Below, one piece after another: positions 9,213 to 19,191 of a stretch of DNA of 64,000 bases. Where the stretch lies: the NCBI GenBank assembly GCA_029204225.1, contig CM055094.1, positions 70,765,268 through 70,829,267 of the forward strand. The letters are read 5' to 3'. The notes beneath the pieces are model-generated. The model saw only the letters and a list, made by a program, of their open reading frames with translations. It was not told the DNA's origin and made no database searches. The DNA is from Diphasiastrum complanatum (taxonomy: Eukaryota; Streptophyta; Lycopodiopsida; Lycopodiales; Lycopodiaceae). The translations under genes and the position numbers were made by a program. The first letter of the stretch is position 1, and each line of letters starts with the position of its first letter.

Positions 9213-10382
9213 CCTACACCAATTTCTTAGTTTGCAGCATGTTTGTTGGATGGTTAGCTTGCATTAGGCATCTTGTCGTGGCATGAATAGTGTTAAATCT
9301 GCATTTAGGATTAGTTTGGGAGTGATTTTGCCTGATTTAATTGGATTTTCTTGTTTGAAATCTAATCTAATTGTGAAACAAGGAAAGCTATTCAAATCAC
9401 CAATCTTAAGATCCATTTGGATTTGAGATATTAGTAAAAACAACAAAATCGGTCAAATATGCCAGATTCTGGTCAAAAGGAGACAAAAATTGTCATCAGA
9501 GCTGATAAATTTTTGCCCTATTTCAGAAAACGTTCACCGAGTTGCAGAAACCTTCAATTTCGATCACAGAACCTTCAGTTTGAAGGGCAAACAATCCTTC
9601 CCAGCAGATATCTAGAAACATAAAAAAAAAACCATCAAAAACCATCAAAAAATCACAAAATCCCTAAACAAAAAAAGAATCTTCACTTGATTCACTGTGC
9701 ATATGTGTGATTCAGATCTATCTATTGCCAAGTCGACGAAGAATTATATCATAAATAGAAGGTTTCTCAGAGGATCAGTTGTCATATTGTCATATTTTTG
9801 TCAAAAAAGTCTCTTTTTTGCAAAAATACAGGTATTACTCTTGATTCTTTGCTAGAACCTTCGCCGAGTTTTCATATTATTCCATTTAAAATAATATACT
9901 ATTTTTGAGTTTGGCGAATATTCATCCTATTCAGGTCATAGAAAATCTTTATTTTTATCCTCGTCAAATTACAAAAATTGTGCTTTTGTGTGTCCGAAAC
10001 CTTCGCCAGTTCTACCGTAGCTTTATCTTGTCTCAGATTTTGAGTCTGAGAGTGCGGCAAAGGTTATTTGTTACAAAAACCTGATTAAAGAGTTTTTTTT
10101 AAAAATAACACTATTGAATTTTTGCTGAGTGAATCTTCTCCTAGGGAACCTTCGTTAGTTCTATTTTTAGGTTTTGATTTTCCATATCAAGTCCTTGTCA
10201 AATTTTGTGTCAAATCTGATACAGTCTAATTTTGATTCTAAGAATTTTTTTATTTTAAAAAATTCACAATATAGGAATCTAATTTCTTGTCAAGTGGAAG
10301 AGATCTAGCAGCTCTGATCTGAGACAGTTTCGATTGAAAATCTAGATCCAATCTCATTGTCTGCTTGATTTAATCTGTAAAG
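9213..10382 (+). other. gypsy leader, non-coding
   Basis: A long 5' untranslated leader between primer site and gag. It has no open frame of note but carries many scattered copies of an ACCTTCG(C/T)(C/T)GAGTT / ACCTTCGCCAGTTCTAC-type motif (e.g. near 9540, 9860, 10000, 10150). The same leader recurs at 28680-29858, 52287-53465 and, partly, 48969-49600. Confidence 0.6.
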
Positions 10383-10816
10383 ATGGATGGCCCTCGAGGT
10401 TTTCCTCGAGAAGTCAATCCAATCATTATTAGAAGAGCACCCCCGTTTGGATCTACCCAAATATAATGGATTAATAGATCTAGTTAGATTTCTTCAAATC
10501 TATTCTAAATCTTGTGAAGTCTATGGCGAAGTTTTTTTCCAAGATAAACTTAAGCTTTTTTTCTATGGCCTTAACAGGCGCAGCACAAGATTGGTACTAT
10601 AATCAAGATGAAACTGAGCACACAAATTGGAAGACTGTTAAACGAGCCCTTATCACACGGTTCAGACCTTGTAACTTTATGGAAGACCTTTATTTACTTT
10701 TAAGTAACATTAAAATGGAAAGGCAAAAAATGGTTCAAGATTACATTGAATGGGTAAAACGCCTAAACTCTGAGTGCGAACCTGAGCTAATTAACGAAAA
10801 TGTCATGATTATGTGA
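10383..10816 (+). pseudogene. gypsy gag capsid
   Basis: ATG at 10383 begins MDGPRGFPREVNPIIIRRAP; an extra C near 10443 then shifts the frame to RLDLPKYNGLIDLVRFL. A second frame change near 10560 leads into MALTGAAQDWYYNQ and KTVKRALITRFRP, the conserved core of plant gypsy Retrotrans_gag proteins, ending at a stop near 10816. Three frames together make a normal gag N-terminus. The same start is found at 29859 and 53466 and, cut short, at 49595. Confidence 0.8.
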
Positions 10817-10899
10817 TTTTGTCAAGTTACCTAAAAGGATCAAACATGAGCTGAAATGTCATAATGAGTACACACTTTTATTCAGCAACGGTATGCCCA

Positions 10900-11608
10900 T
10901 ATGGGATATCAAGAACCACATTATGGAGGAAATCCGACAGCTAGACCTCGTCAATCTACTCTTGGATACTCGGAACAGCTAGTCTTACTTGCCCCACCAA
11001 AGCACCCCGCCCCTCCTGCCAATTTGATGGAACCAGAACCTTACAAAAGTGCCGAGCAATTGAACTATGGTAATGATCCAGCAGGTGGATCTTCAGAACA
11101 ATATGCTATTTAGGTTGTCGCGCAACAAACAGCATCTAGAAATTGGACCAGAACACCACTTGGATGCTTTGCATGTGGAAAAAATCACAGAGTTGCAGAA
11201 TGTCCAAATAAAAGAAAATTTGTATTATTATGTCGTGACTGTGGTTATGGGCATTGCTATAAGGAATGTCTAGCAAAACCAAAGCCACCGCTGGCTACAA
11301 CTTCTGCAAATTTGATAACAACCAAGCAAAGACAAGTAGCTCAGAATAAACCAAGTGTACCCTTGATGGTGGTCACCACGGCACAAAAGTAGGAAGAACT
11401 GGTAGCAGATACAGTACCTGCTGATTATATACCATTAACTGATATACCAACAACATCTGGAGTCTATCCAAATCTTCATGCAGAAAAAAGAAGATATCAG
11501 GATATGAGGCAGTGGATTAAACATCTACAAGAAGAAGAGAAGCTTGAAGCGACTAGAGCAACAGCCGAAGTTCGTTCTTCACCATTGCAGCAACCGAAAA
11601 ATTCATGA
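10900..11608 (+). pseudogene. gypsy gag nucleocapsid with two zinc knuckles
   Basis: Continues gag in shifting frames. A Pro-rich stretch (10980-11030) precedes CFACGKNHRVAEC and, 11 residues later, CRDCGYGHCYKEC (11160-11275). Both read CX2CX3HX4C, one residue shorter than the usual CX2CX4HX4C spacing. After that come Thr/Gln-rich and charged segments (IKHLQEEEKLEATRATAE) and a stop at about 11606. Protease and most of RT should follow but are absent, so an internal deletion lies near 11610-11640. Confidence 0.75.
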
Positions 11609-11626
11609 ACAAAAATGAATGCCTAG

Positions 11627-12364
11627 TTGCATCATCATGAAGAACCCTTCAAGATGACTGAACCAGAAGCACTGCAAACAGAACTGCTCATGAATATTTT
11701 GTCTAGTAAGATCAATATTTCGTTGGGAGAGTTCCTGAAGTTGGTGCCATTTCGGCATTACCTCATGGAAATGCACTTTTCATGTTATACGGATCACCAG
11801 TCGTTACTTTACTTGGTAAACAAGACGTGCAATACTGGGTGTATTGCAAGATGGTTACTGTTATTGACTGAATTTGACTTTCGAATTGTGGTTCATAAGG
11901 AAAAGCAATATTATCTAGACGACCATGTTTCGCGAATTGAATCCGCACTAGTTGATACTGAAGTGGATGATGAATTACTAGACGCTACATTATTCTATGT
12001 ACAAGTGATACTTGAGTGGGCAGCAGATATTGTTGAGTACCTGACACTAGGACAACCGAATGACTCTTTGACAAAAGTACAAAAGATGCAATTGATTCAT
12101 AAGGCTGAACCTTATCAATTGATTGCAGAAAAATTGTATCGTCATGGATCAGACAATATTCTACGTAGATGTGTCTTATCGCATGAAATATCAAATTTAA
12201 TCACGTTTTCACATGATGGCATGGGCAGAGGACACTTCTCTATAGATATTACTGTCCGCAAACTTTTGCAATTAGGTTGTTGGTGGCCTACGCTTCATAA
12301 GAACACAAAAAACTATATTCAGACATGTGATGTTTGCCAGCGAGCACGACGGCCTACTAGATAG
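11627..12364 (+). CDS. gypsy RNase H C-part and integrase zinc domain (fragment)
   Basis: Open for 245 codons. The first 45 residues do not resemble Pol and probably mark the deletion junction. From about residue 55, YTDHQSLLYLVNK, RWLLLLTEFDFRI and YLDDHVSRIES match the C-terminal half of gypsy RNase H. Then GMGRGHFSIDITVRKLLQ, WWPTLHKNTKNYIQ and CDVCQRA give the HHCC integrase zinc domain. It ends at a TAG (12361) that interrupts the polyprotein before the integrase core; the frame continues after it. Confidence 0.85.
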   Translation: MHHHEEPFKMTEPEALQTELLMNILSSKINISLGEFLKLVPFRHYLMEMHFSCYTDHQSLLYLVNKTCNTGCIARWLLLLTEFDFRIVVHKEKQYYLDDHVSRIESALVDTEVDDELLDATLFYVQVILEWAADIVEYLTLGQPNDSLTKVQKMQLIHKAEPYQLIAEKLYRHGSDNILRRCVLSHEISNLITFSHDGMGRGHFSIDITVRKLLQLGCWWPTLHKNTKNYIQTCDVCQRARRPTR

Positions 12365-13200
12365 AACTATGAACCTTTACATCTGGTTTTATCGCAAGCA
12401 CCATTTGAAAAATGGAGACTGGATTATATTGGTCCTATTCATCTTGCTACGCGAGAATCTCAGGCCCGATATATTATCGTAGCAACTGATAATATGACCA
12501 AGTGGGTTGAAGCCAAAGCTGTCAAAGTTGCTAATGCGAAATCTACAACCAAGTTTCTCTATGAAAATATTATTATTAGATTTGGAGGTCCGATCGAGAT
12601 TGTCAATGACCGGGGTACACACTTTGCTAATCAAACGATAAAGTGTTTACTGGATGATTTTTTTGTTATACAAAGATTTAGTACTCCTTATTATCCTAGA
12701 GGGAATGGCCAAGCTGAATCTTCCAATAAGATTCTCTACACTATTATGATGAAAACAGTGAGTCGATCTGATTGGGAGCATAAACTGCATGCAACATTAT
12801 GGGCATTCATAACTGCTTACAACAGTAGTACAAATCAAATACCATTTCAACTAGTCTATGGTCAAGATGTTGTCATGCCGATTGAATTTTTAATACCATC
12901 TCTACGTATAGCATCGACAAAGCAGCTAAATGATGATAAGTCTTTGCAGCTATGTCATGAAGCGTTGCACAAATTGTGTGAAACAAGATTGATGGCAGTT
13001 AAGTGTTAGCAGTAGAGAAAGCCCGTCATAAGGAAATTGAAGTTTACCGATGAAGGCCCGTATAGAGTGAAGGAAATTATGAACTATGGAGCAGTGATTA
13101 TTGAGCACTTGGACGAAAAACAGTTTGATACTTTTGTGAATGGTAGCTGATTATGCAAGTTATGGCAGCCTGCTCCGCCAGTTCAACAAGCATGATGCAA
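12365..13200 (+). CDS. gypsy integrase core and C-terminus
   Basis: Continues after the stop: PFEKWRLDYIGPIH, then IIVATDNMTKWVEAKAV (first catalytic Asp), IEIVNDRGTHFANQ (second Asp) and NGQAESSNKIL (catalytic Glu). All three DDE residues are present and the core from 12494 to 13009 is open. After a stop at 13007 the C-terminal region (FTDEGPYRVKEIMNYGAV, WQPAPP) is readable to about 13195. Integrase would insert the cDNA. The order RT-RNaseH-IN defines gypsy rather than copia. No chromodomain seen. Confidence 0.87.
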
Positions 13201-14270
13201 ATGATCTCATGTCAAGACATAGGGTCATGCCACACACCAAATCTCTACTTGACAATGTTGGATTTTAGTGGATTCAGAGATGATCGACTGGTGTCGGATT
13301 AGTCGATATCTAGACAGATTATCTGATACGAAGTCAAAAATTAGTGAAAATGGTGGTGAGCAGTGGAAATGGAGCAGTGGAAGTGGTGAGCAGCGAAAGT
13401 TGAGCAGGTGGTGCATGGATCTGAAGTGCGTCAGTTATCAACTATGAGCAAGTTCAAGATGGATCAAATAACTACAATGCGCAATGGAAAAAAATAGTAG
13501 TGTAGACACAAAAAATGCACTCTGATAATAATCGACACTTAGTACAAGAGCTTGAAACTAGTGCAAATCAGTGGCCGCTAATCAGTCTTTAGGTGAGTTC
13601 GTTGATGGCTAACTAATTGATTCAAAAACTTAACTTGACTAATTACAACAAATTGCCTACAAGATAATAACCTGATCAGAGAGCTGACTCCAATAGATCT
13701 TTCTTGATGATTGGAAGTCAGATGATCAGTATATTAAAAGCTACCATTAATCTACTTGATTAACTACATTTGTCCTATAGTAGAGAGCCGTCATTTTTGC
13801 CAAAGAGTTATGTATAGAAGTAGGCAGACTGTCAACGTCGCAACATGGGTTGGATTTTCGAGTTGACAGTACAAAAGGTCGGAATATTATAAAGGGTCTG
13901 ATTTATACAAATGGTCAAAAAATATATAAAGGGTCAGAAAATATACAAAGGCTCGTATTTTTTCAGGTTCAAAAATATTAGAACCGATCTGTACCAAACA
14001 GGTCAACGACTCTCAGAAAAATTAGACTTGATCTAGGGTCAAAAACATTAGAACCGATCCCACCCGACCCAGGGTTGAAAAATCTCTCTTTGACAAGAAT
14101 GACATTGGGTCAAAAATAGTCTTGGGTCGAAAAAATTTGATACTGAATTTTTTTTATCTTCAATTAAAAAGCAAGCCCCCTCTATTTTTGTAGTTTTTCA
14201 AGAATAAGTATAAACAGGTTTTTCAGGATGTTCATTACCTAATGGAATTGGACTTGAGCATAGAATTCCA
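13201..14270. other. no gene seen; decayed LTR-like sequence
   Basis: Downstream of the gypsy integrase I see no coding similarity. 13860-14110 has recurring GGTCA/GGGTCAAAAA/GACCC words on a short irregular period. If the minus-strand copia end at 14270-14700 is real, 13860-14270 may be its 3' LTR, but neither edge can be set. Confidence 0.35.
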
Positions 14271-14700
14271 ACTCTCCCCCTTGATGTGGATCTTGAAAAA
14301 TTTTGATCTTTAGATTTAATAAATTGTTAAATCTGAGTTGGTACTCCATGGCAAAGTAATCTGCTGCCATAAACTCTGTCCTATAGTAAACCAGAGAAAT
14401 TATCCTTGTGATTTGGTTGTCATAGTAGATAAATGTCAGATGTGACTGAATAAAATTGGTATCTACAGGTAGGTTTTTTAGTCAAGTCGCCTCCTTGGTA
14501 GCATTTGTGCAAGCTATAAAATTTGACTCTATTGAGGATAATGTTAGTGAGGTCTAGCTATTACATGAGATTGGACCTTGATTGAACATAAATCCAGAAG
14601 TTGATATTCTAGTGTCGATACTTTCTATCCAATCTACATCTGTGTAGCCTTTGAGAATGTTGGCTGATGACCGGATTTTTGTTGACTGATAGAAATCAGT
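14270..14700 (-). pseudogene. copia C RNase H and 3' end remnant
   Basis: The minus strand reads GYTDVDWIESIDTRISTSGF (about 14590-14660), then FNQGPISCNS, a stop, and SSIESNFIACTNATKEATWL. This is the RNase H block that ends copia Pol. Next to 14270 the minus strand has ATCAAGGGGGAG, a typical copia polypurine tract, at about 14274-14286. Upstream RT is unreadable in 14700-15000, so this is a decayed 3' end. Confidence 0.68.
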
Positions 14701-15037
14701 CTACTGGGCCGGATTCAAAAAATGTACTCCAGTGTTGACATATATTTCAGATCCTTCATTGAGTTCAAATTGTTACTGAGTAATAAAACTCATCTACATA
14801 ATGAGCAGTGATAATAGAAAGATCTGATATAGACTTAAAGTAGATATTCGAGTCTACCGAGTTCAGCTAGAAAACATTCTCATTTTGAAGTGCAAGTTTG
14901 GTGTCATCTTTTGTTTTGCACTAGTCAGCATCAATAGTTGACTTTTCCTTTAAAATAGTGTTGAGTTACTGCATAAAGTAGCAGGCCGGATCATCCACGA
15001 ATCGTGATGGAGGCTATCTAGATTGATTCGATCTTCT

Positions 15038-15151
15038 TGTTGACAGATCCTCTACTCCAGAGGATCTGTTGGTTATTTCTTTGCTTTTTCTTCAGAATTG
15101 TTTCTTGCTTGTTACCAGGCTCGTTTAGACATTACTTGTCTGTGTTCTTAT
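15038..15151. repeat. direct repeat, left copy (flanks minisatellites)
   Basis: Starts TGTTGACAGATCC and shares about 90 percent identity with 16395-16507. Its first part holds a perfect 11-bp hairpin: ACAGATCCTCT (15043-15053), 5-nt loop, AGAGGATCTGT (15059-15069). Placement in direct orientation about 1.36 kb apart would fit short LTRs, but primer and polypurine sites are not convincing. Confidence 0.6.
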
Positions 15152-15212
15152 GTTGGATACAAACAAAATGTGGTGTCGCTTGGGGGACAAGGTAGTTCGG
15201 TCGAAATGGCAA

Positions 15213-15551
15213 TTAGGGATGTCGATTGAAAGTTTTATGATCTGGCCTAGATTTGGTCTGGTTGAGATGGTGGGGGACCCCTTCGGTCGAGATTTGATAG
15301 AATCTCTTTGGTTGAGATTTGATACAGTCTCTTCGGTTGAGATTTGAACAATGGGCTCCGGTTAAGAGGTTGACAATGGCTGTCAGTTGAGATTTAACAT
15401 TGGCCGTCGGTTGAGATTTGACACTTGCTGTCTGTTGAGATTTAACACTGGCCGTCAGTTGAGATTTGACACTGGCTGTCGGTTGAGATTTGACACTGGC
15501 CGCTGGTTGAGATTTAACTTTGGCTGTCGGTTGAGATTTAACACTGGCCAT
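15213..15551 (-). CDS. octapeptide-repeat open frame (minisatellite-encoded)
   Basis: An ATG at 15551 opens a 112-codon frame because the 24-bp minisatellite is a multiple of three. It encodes about eight tandem versions of ASVKSQPT, then degenerates into Ser/Gln/Lys-rich sequence. No known domain, signal peptide or promoter is visible. It may be a by-product of the repeat rather than a gene. Confidence 0.2.
   Translation of the reverse strand: MASVKSQPTAKVKSQPAASVKSQPTASVKSQLTASVKSQQTASVKSQPTANVKSQLTAIVNLLTGAHCSNLNRRDCIKSQPKRFYQISTEGVPHHLNQTKSRPDHKTFNRHP
15381..15548. repeat. 24-bp minisatellite, seven full units
   Basis: Seven consecutive 24-bp units of the form TGTCGGTTGAGATTTGACAC plus TGGC start at 15381, 15405, 15429, 15453, 15477, 15501 and 15525. 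An eighth partial unit follows. Looser copies of GGTTGAGATTTGA extend left to about 15285. Confidence 0.9.
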
Positions 15552-15662
15552 TGGTTGAGATTTGAAGGGAATGGAGCATGAAGGGCGGCTTAAGTAGTGT
15601 GGGGCTTTAGGGGGTGAGCGTGGAGGTCTATCTGGGAGGAATATGGGGTAACAGTTGAATGC

Positions 15663-15800
15663 GGTCGGTTGGGATGGAATGCAGTCGCAACGGGTGTATG
15701 GGGTCGGTTGGGATGGAATGCAGTTGCATTGGGTGTATGTGGTCAGTTGGGATGGAATGCGGTCACAACGGGTGAATGCGGATGGTTGCGATGGAATGCG
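15663..15800. repeat. 39-bp minisatellite
   Basis: Three units start at 15663, 15702 and 15741 with GGTCGGTTGGGATGGAATGC, and a fourth shorter one starts at 15780. The period is 13 codons. The GGTTGGGATGGAATGC core is related to the GGTTGAGATTTGA core of the neighbouring arrays, suggesting one ancestral unit. Confidence 0.85.
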
Positions 15801-15929
15801 GTCGCGACAGATGGAGATGGAAGGTGATCCGTTTGTGATGGAATGCGGTTGTTGCGGTTCAATGGCAGATGGAGGTGGAAGATGGTCTGGTTGCGATGGT
15901 GAGGAACCCCGTCAGTTGAGACGTGATAG

Positions 15930-16110
15930 AATCTCTTTGGTTGAGATTTGAACGAGCGCTCCGGTTGAGAATTGAGCAATGGGCTCTGGTTGAGATTTAA
16001 CAGAGTGCATCGGTTGAGATTCGACATAGTGTGTCAGTGAGATTTAATAGATCACTCCGGTTGAGATTTGACACAGGTGCTTCGGTTGAGATTTCACTGA
16101 GGGGCTCCAG
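15930..16110. repeat. ~30-bp degenerate minisatellite
   Basis: Six or seven copies of (C/T)GGTTGAGATTTGA spaced about 29-31 bp, more diverged than the 24-bp array at 15381-15548 and on a different period. The unit core is shared with that array. Confidence 0.75.
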
Positions 16111-16394
16111 TTGAGAATGGAAGCGTGAGGGGACGGGAGGAGCGTGAGCCTGTGTTGAAGGAAATCTAGCTCTGTTAGTGTGTTTGCTAACAATGAGACA
16201 GCCAACAGATTTGTGAGTGTATCAGTCAGTGGATATGGGCAATGATGTAGCCATATATGTGGCTCTGTCTAGTTTGTAGAAACTCAGATGTGGCGAGAGA
16301 TTGGGTGTTTGTTTACGTGGATCTGAGCGTGGACAAATGTTGCAGTTCTTCGGGATGTAGAATGCATTGGAGTTCAAGTGGCAACGGTGTCAAA

Positions 16395-16507
16395 TGTTGA
16401 CAGATCCCCTACTCCAGAGGATCTGTTGGTTATTTCTTTTCTTTTTCTTCAGAACTATTTCTTGTCTGTTACCAGGCTCGTTTGGGCATTACTTGGCTAT
16501 TTTCTTA
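16395..16507. repeat. direct repeat, right copy
   Basis: Second copy of 15038-15151. The hairpin arm has one change (CCCCT for CCTCT). The 300 bp to its left has no gene; the sequence to its right (16508-17070) shows only AT-rich, LTR-like DNA with ATTAATCCACA repeated at about 16757 and 16943, and no coding signal. Confidence 0.6.
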
Positions 16508-17276
16508 TTTGTAACAATGCCCAGGCCAGGCAGAAACTGACTGAATATCTTTGTAGTATAATGTCCTGCCTGTCAGAGTACAACTCAAGGTCATTCTCTG
16601 TTGAAAAGCCTCACATTCAAACAGAGATGCAAGCCATGAGCATTCATTTATAGATCGGCATGTAGCCCAAATCAACATTCAATTGATTCTACAGCTACCT
16701 ACTCTAAAAATGAACTGAATCAGATCCTACACTTTACTAAAACTGAGCTACACTTCCATTAATCCACAAAGCTAAAACAAGAACTAATCTACAGCATTTT
16801 AGAAGTCCAAGAATCAAGAAACAAACCAGTGTTTTGATTCTTGGACATTCCAAGAACATCAAAAACTAGAATGTTGAACGATATGCAAGATTTATACCAC
16901 ATTTCTAGCCTATTTAGTTTACTTGAATGCTGGTTCCCACATTAATCCACAAACAAGAAAAAAAAACTAATCCACTCTAGGAAAGCAACAAATCTAATTG
17001 CTTTTGTTGCATGTGAATGATTTTGTGAATAAATTTTTGGATTCATTATTTCAAGTTTAATTTTATTTCATTTAAGTTTTTTCAAGACTTGTTTTATGTA
17101 AAAGTGAAGTTAGTAGATTCAAGATCCTAAAGATTGTAAGTAACCCTCCCTTGAGGTTCACAAGTAGTGATCTGACTAAAAGCAAAACATCCAAACACTC
17201 TGATATGGTTGAGTAATGGCTTCGATCTTGTCCACACCTAATAAAGTGTCTTGCCATTCAAGGCCTCTGAAATGGA

Positions 17277-17636
17277 TCAATTTTGCAGGTAGGCTGTTGT
17301 AGTAACAGCTTCTGCCCAGAATTTCTTTGGAAGAGATGCATAGGCCAACATGCTCCTTGCACTTTCAATGAGTGACTGAGTCTTCCATTTAGCTACACCA
17401 TTTAACTGAGGTGAGCTTGTTGTAAAATGTTGTTGTATTCCGGTTGCCTTGTAGAAGTCTTCGAGTTTGTTGGAGATAAATACTCCCTCTACATCTGAGT
17501 GTAGAAGCTTTGATTCTTCTCTGGTCGATTTTTTTGATGATGCCTTGAACTGCATGAAGAACTTGAGATTATTGGATTTGTTCTTCAAGAAATATGTTAC
17601 AGTCCTTTGAGAGAAGTCATCAATAATAGTCAACAA
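17277..17636 (-). CDS. copia D integrase core (fragment)
   Basis: 119 open codons: MLTIIDDFSQRTVTYFLKNK opens the integrase core, KLLHSDVEGVFISNKLEDF holds the second catalytic Asp, and TSSPQLNGVAKWKTQSLIE is the third-residue motif. In that motif the usual Glu of GVAERKN is not seen (GVAKWKT), so the catalytic Glu appears lost. FWAEAVTTTAYLQN follows. It continues the copia D element from higher coordinates. Beyond 17277, 17072-17276 has only short further fragments (Ser/Asp-rich). Confidence 0.8.
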   Translation of the reverse strand: MLTIIDDFSQRTVTYFLKNKSNNLKFFMQFKASSKKSTREESKLLHSDVEGVFISNKLEDFYKATGIQQHFTTSSPQLNGVAKWKTQSLIESARSMLAYASLPKKFWAEAVTTTAYLQN

Positions 17637-17663
17637 ATAGACACCTCCTCTTGTGGAACTAGT

Positions 17664-18540
17664 CTACATAGGACCACAAATGGCAATGTGTACAAGATCT
17701 AGCAAATTTTTAAAAATACATTCTAGATCTGAAATGATTGAACTTCTAACATGCTTGCTGGAAATACAGCTTTTACATGGAGTATCGGATTTGCTAATGA
17801 AGGGTGAATTTTGTACTAAGTTTTGTTTTAACATTTGTTGATTACAACTAGAATTTAAATGGCCTAATCTATGACATATCATTTGAATCAGAAGTAGTAG
17901 TAAAAAGAGCTTGACTACTTGTACAATAGGAGTGATTGAGTTTGTGCAAATTGCCACATCTTCTACTAAACGCAAAAAATTTTCTAGATTCATCAAGAAT
18001 AGTGCAGTCCTGTCTATCAAATTTGACCCTCTGACCTGAATCTGTAATTTTGCTCACTGAGAGCAAGTTTTTGGTCAGATTTGGAATGTGAAGAACATTG
18101 GACAAAAACATTACATTACCTTTATGGAATTTGATTCTGACTATTCCTTCACCCGCAGTGGAATGAGTTGAGTTGTCTCCAAGTTGCACAACTCTAGAAC
18201 GGGTGTATGACTTGTAGTCATGGAACTAGTCTTGATCGTGAGTCATGTGTTGTGTTGCACCTGAGTCCAAATACCAGAAATTGATATCATGTTGTTCTTC
18301 GACTTTGGTCAAAAATGTAGCTTCATCTTTCTCTTCATGCTAGATCGAGTAACTGGTTGAGGCAGCATTTGCTTGTCGTTGGGATTGCATCTTCTTTTCA
18401 TTGTTGTACTTGAGTATTCTGCAATTCTTGATGAGATGGCCAATCCTCTTACAATATTTGTAGAACAGGTTCTGCTTTGGCTTGTCAATGATGAAGAAGA
18501 ATTCATGTTTCACTCGAGCCAGTATTTGACCCTGAGTTTA
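17664..18540 (-). pseudogene. copia D nucleocapsid, protease and integrase zinc domain
   Basis: Minus-strand pieces in order. KYCKRIGHLIKNC (near 18400-18440) is a zinc knuckle missing its first Cys. FWYLDSGATQHMTHDQD (about 18225-18285) is the aspartic protease active site. Then VVQLGDNSTHSTAGEGIVRI, VLHIPNLTKNLLSVSKI, the GNLHKLNHS block, HRLGHLN and CKSCISSKH follow from the pre-integrase region. Stops near 18230 and frame changes near 17870 break it. A second copy of this part is at 24057-24480. Confidence 0.8.
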
Positions 18541-18576
18541 AATTCGACCTAGACTACAAGGATGTTTCACTTAATC

Positions 18577-19035
18577 TCAAGAGAAGTTTACAAATTGCCT
18601 CAAAACATGATTTTTCACACTATGAGTAACAAACTCATTCTTGCTCTTACTAGATCCAAGAGCATACATTTGATGAGACAACCACTTGCTTTCAAAATGA
18701 TTTGGAAACATATCTAAGCCATCAATGACAAGAAATATTTCCATATAATAGGCATCATACAAAACTAGTATTGTCTTACTTGAACTTTGAGATGTAGAAA
18801 TCTCAATAAACCAAGATGGTATATCAAATAATGGAAGAGAAGCATAAGTGAGAATGTTGGAGTAGATACCACCTGAAACTTGCCCCTCTTTGCCATGAAA
18901 AATGAGCCACATAGACTCGGCCTTGACTCTTGAATATCTCCATAAAACCATGTGTTGAAAAGCCTCCTCCTCAAGCCTTGGCAAATCTCCACCATACACT
19001 TGGATTTTTGGTAGATTTGAAAATCCTACCATCAT
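18577..19035 (-). CDS. unrecognised 152-codon open frame
   Basis: An uninterrupted minus-strand frame lying between two copia remnants. It reads MMVGFSNLPKIQVYGGDLPR near the start, then KAESMWLIFHGKEGQVSGG and a hydrophobic stretch (YASLPLFDIPSWF), and ends in Lys/Asn-rich sequence. None of the copia motifs expected here are present and I recognise no family. The composition looks protein-like rather than low-complexity. It may be a captured host fragment or a chance frame. Confidence 0.35.
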   Translation of the reverse strand: MMVGFSNLPKIQVYGGDLPRLEEEAFQHMVLWRYSRVKAESMWLIFHGKEGQVSGGIYSNILTYASLPLFDIPSWFIEISTSQSSSKTILVLYDAYYMEIFLVIDGLDMFPNHFESKWLSHQMYALGSSKSKNEFVTHSVKNHVLRQFVNFS

Positions 19036-19191
19036 CCTCTAGATTGAGATTAGATCCTCCTTATTCCTTACTTTCAAATGAATGTTGACAAAGCATATGG
19101 CTCTAAAGATCTCCAACGTATCAACTATTGCAATCTTCATATCAAGCACTTTGATAGGAGATACCTCCAATTGAAGTCTTTAAGTAATAAG

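Noticed and set aside
15150-15180. Possible primer site TGTGGTGTCGCTTGGGGGAC after the left 114-bp repeat
   Set aside because: It would complete a TRIM, but it does not match the standard plant copia or gypsy sites well and there is no clear polypurine tract before the right repeat.
15381-15548. CRISPR array
   Set aside because: Contiguous 24-bp repeats with no spacers; eukaryotic context.
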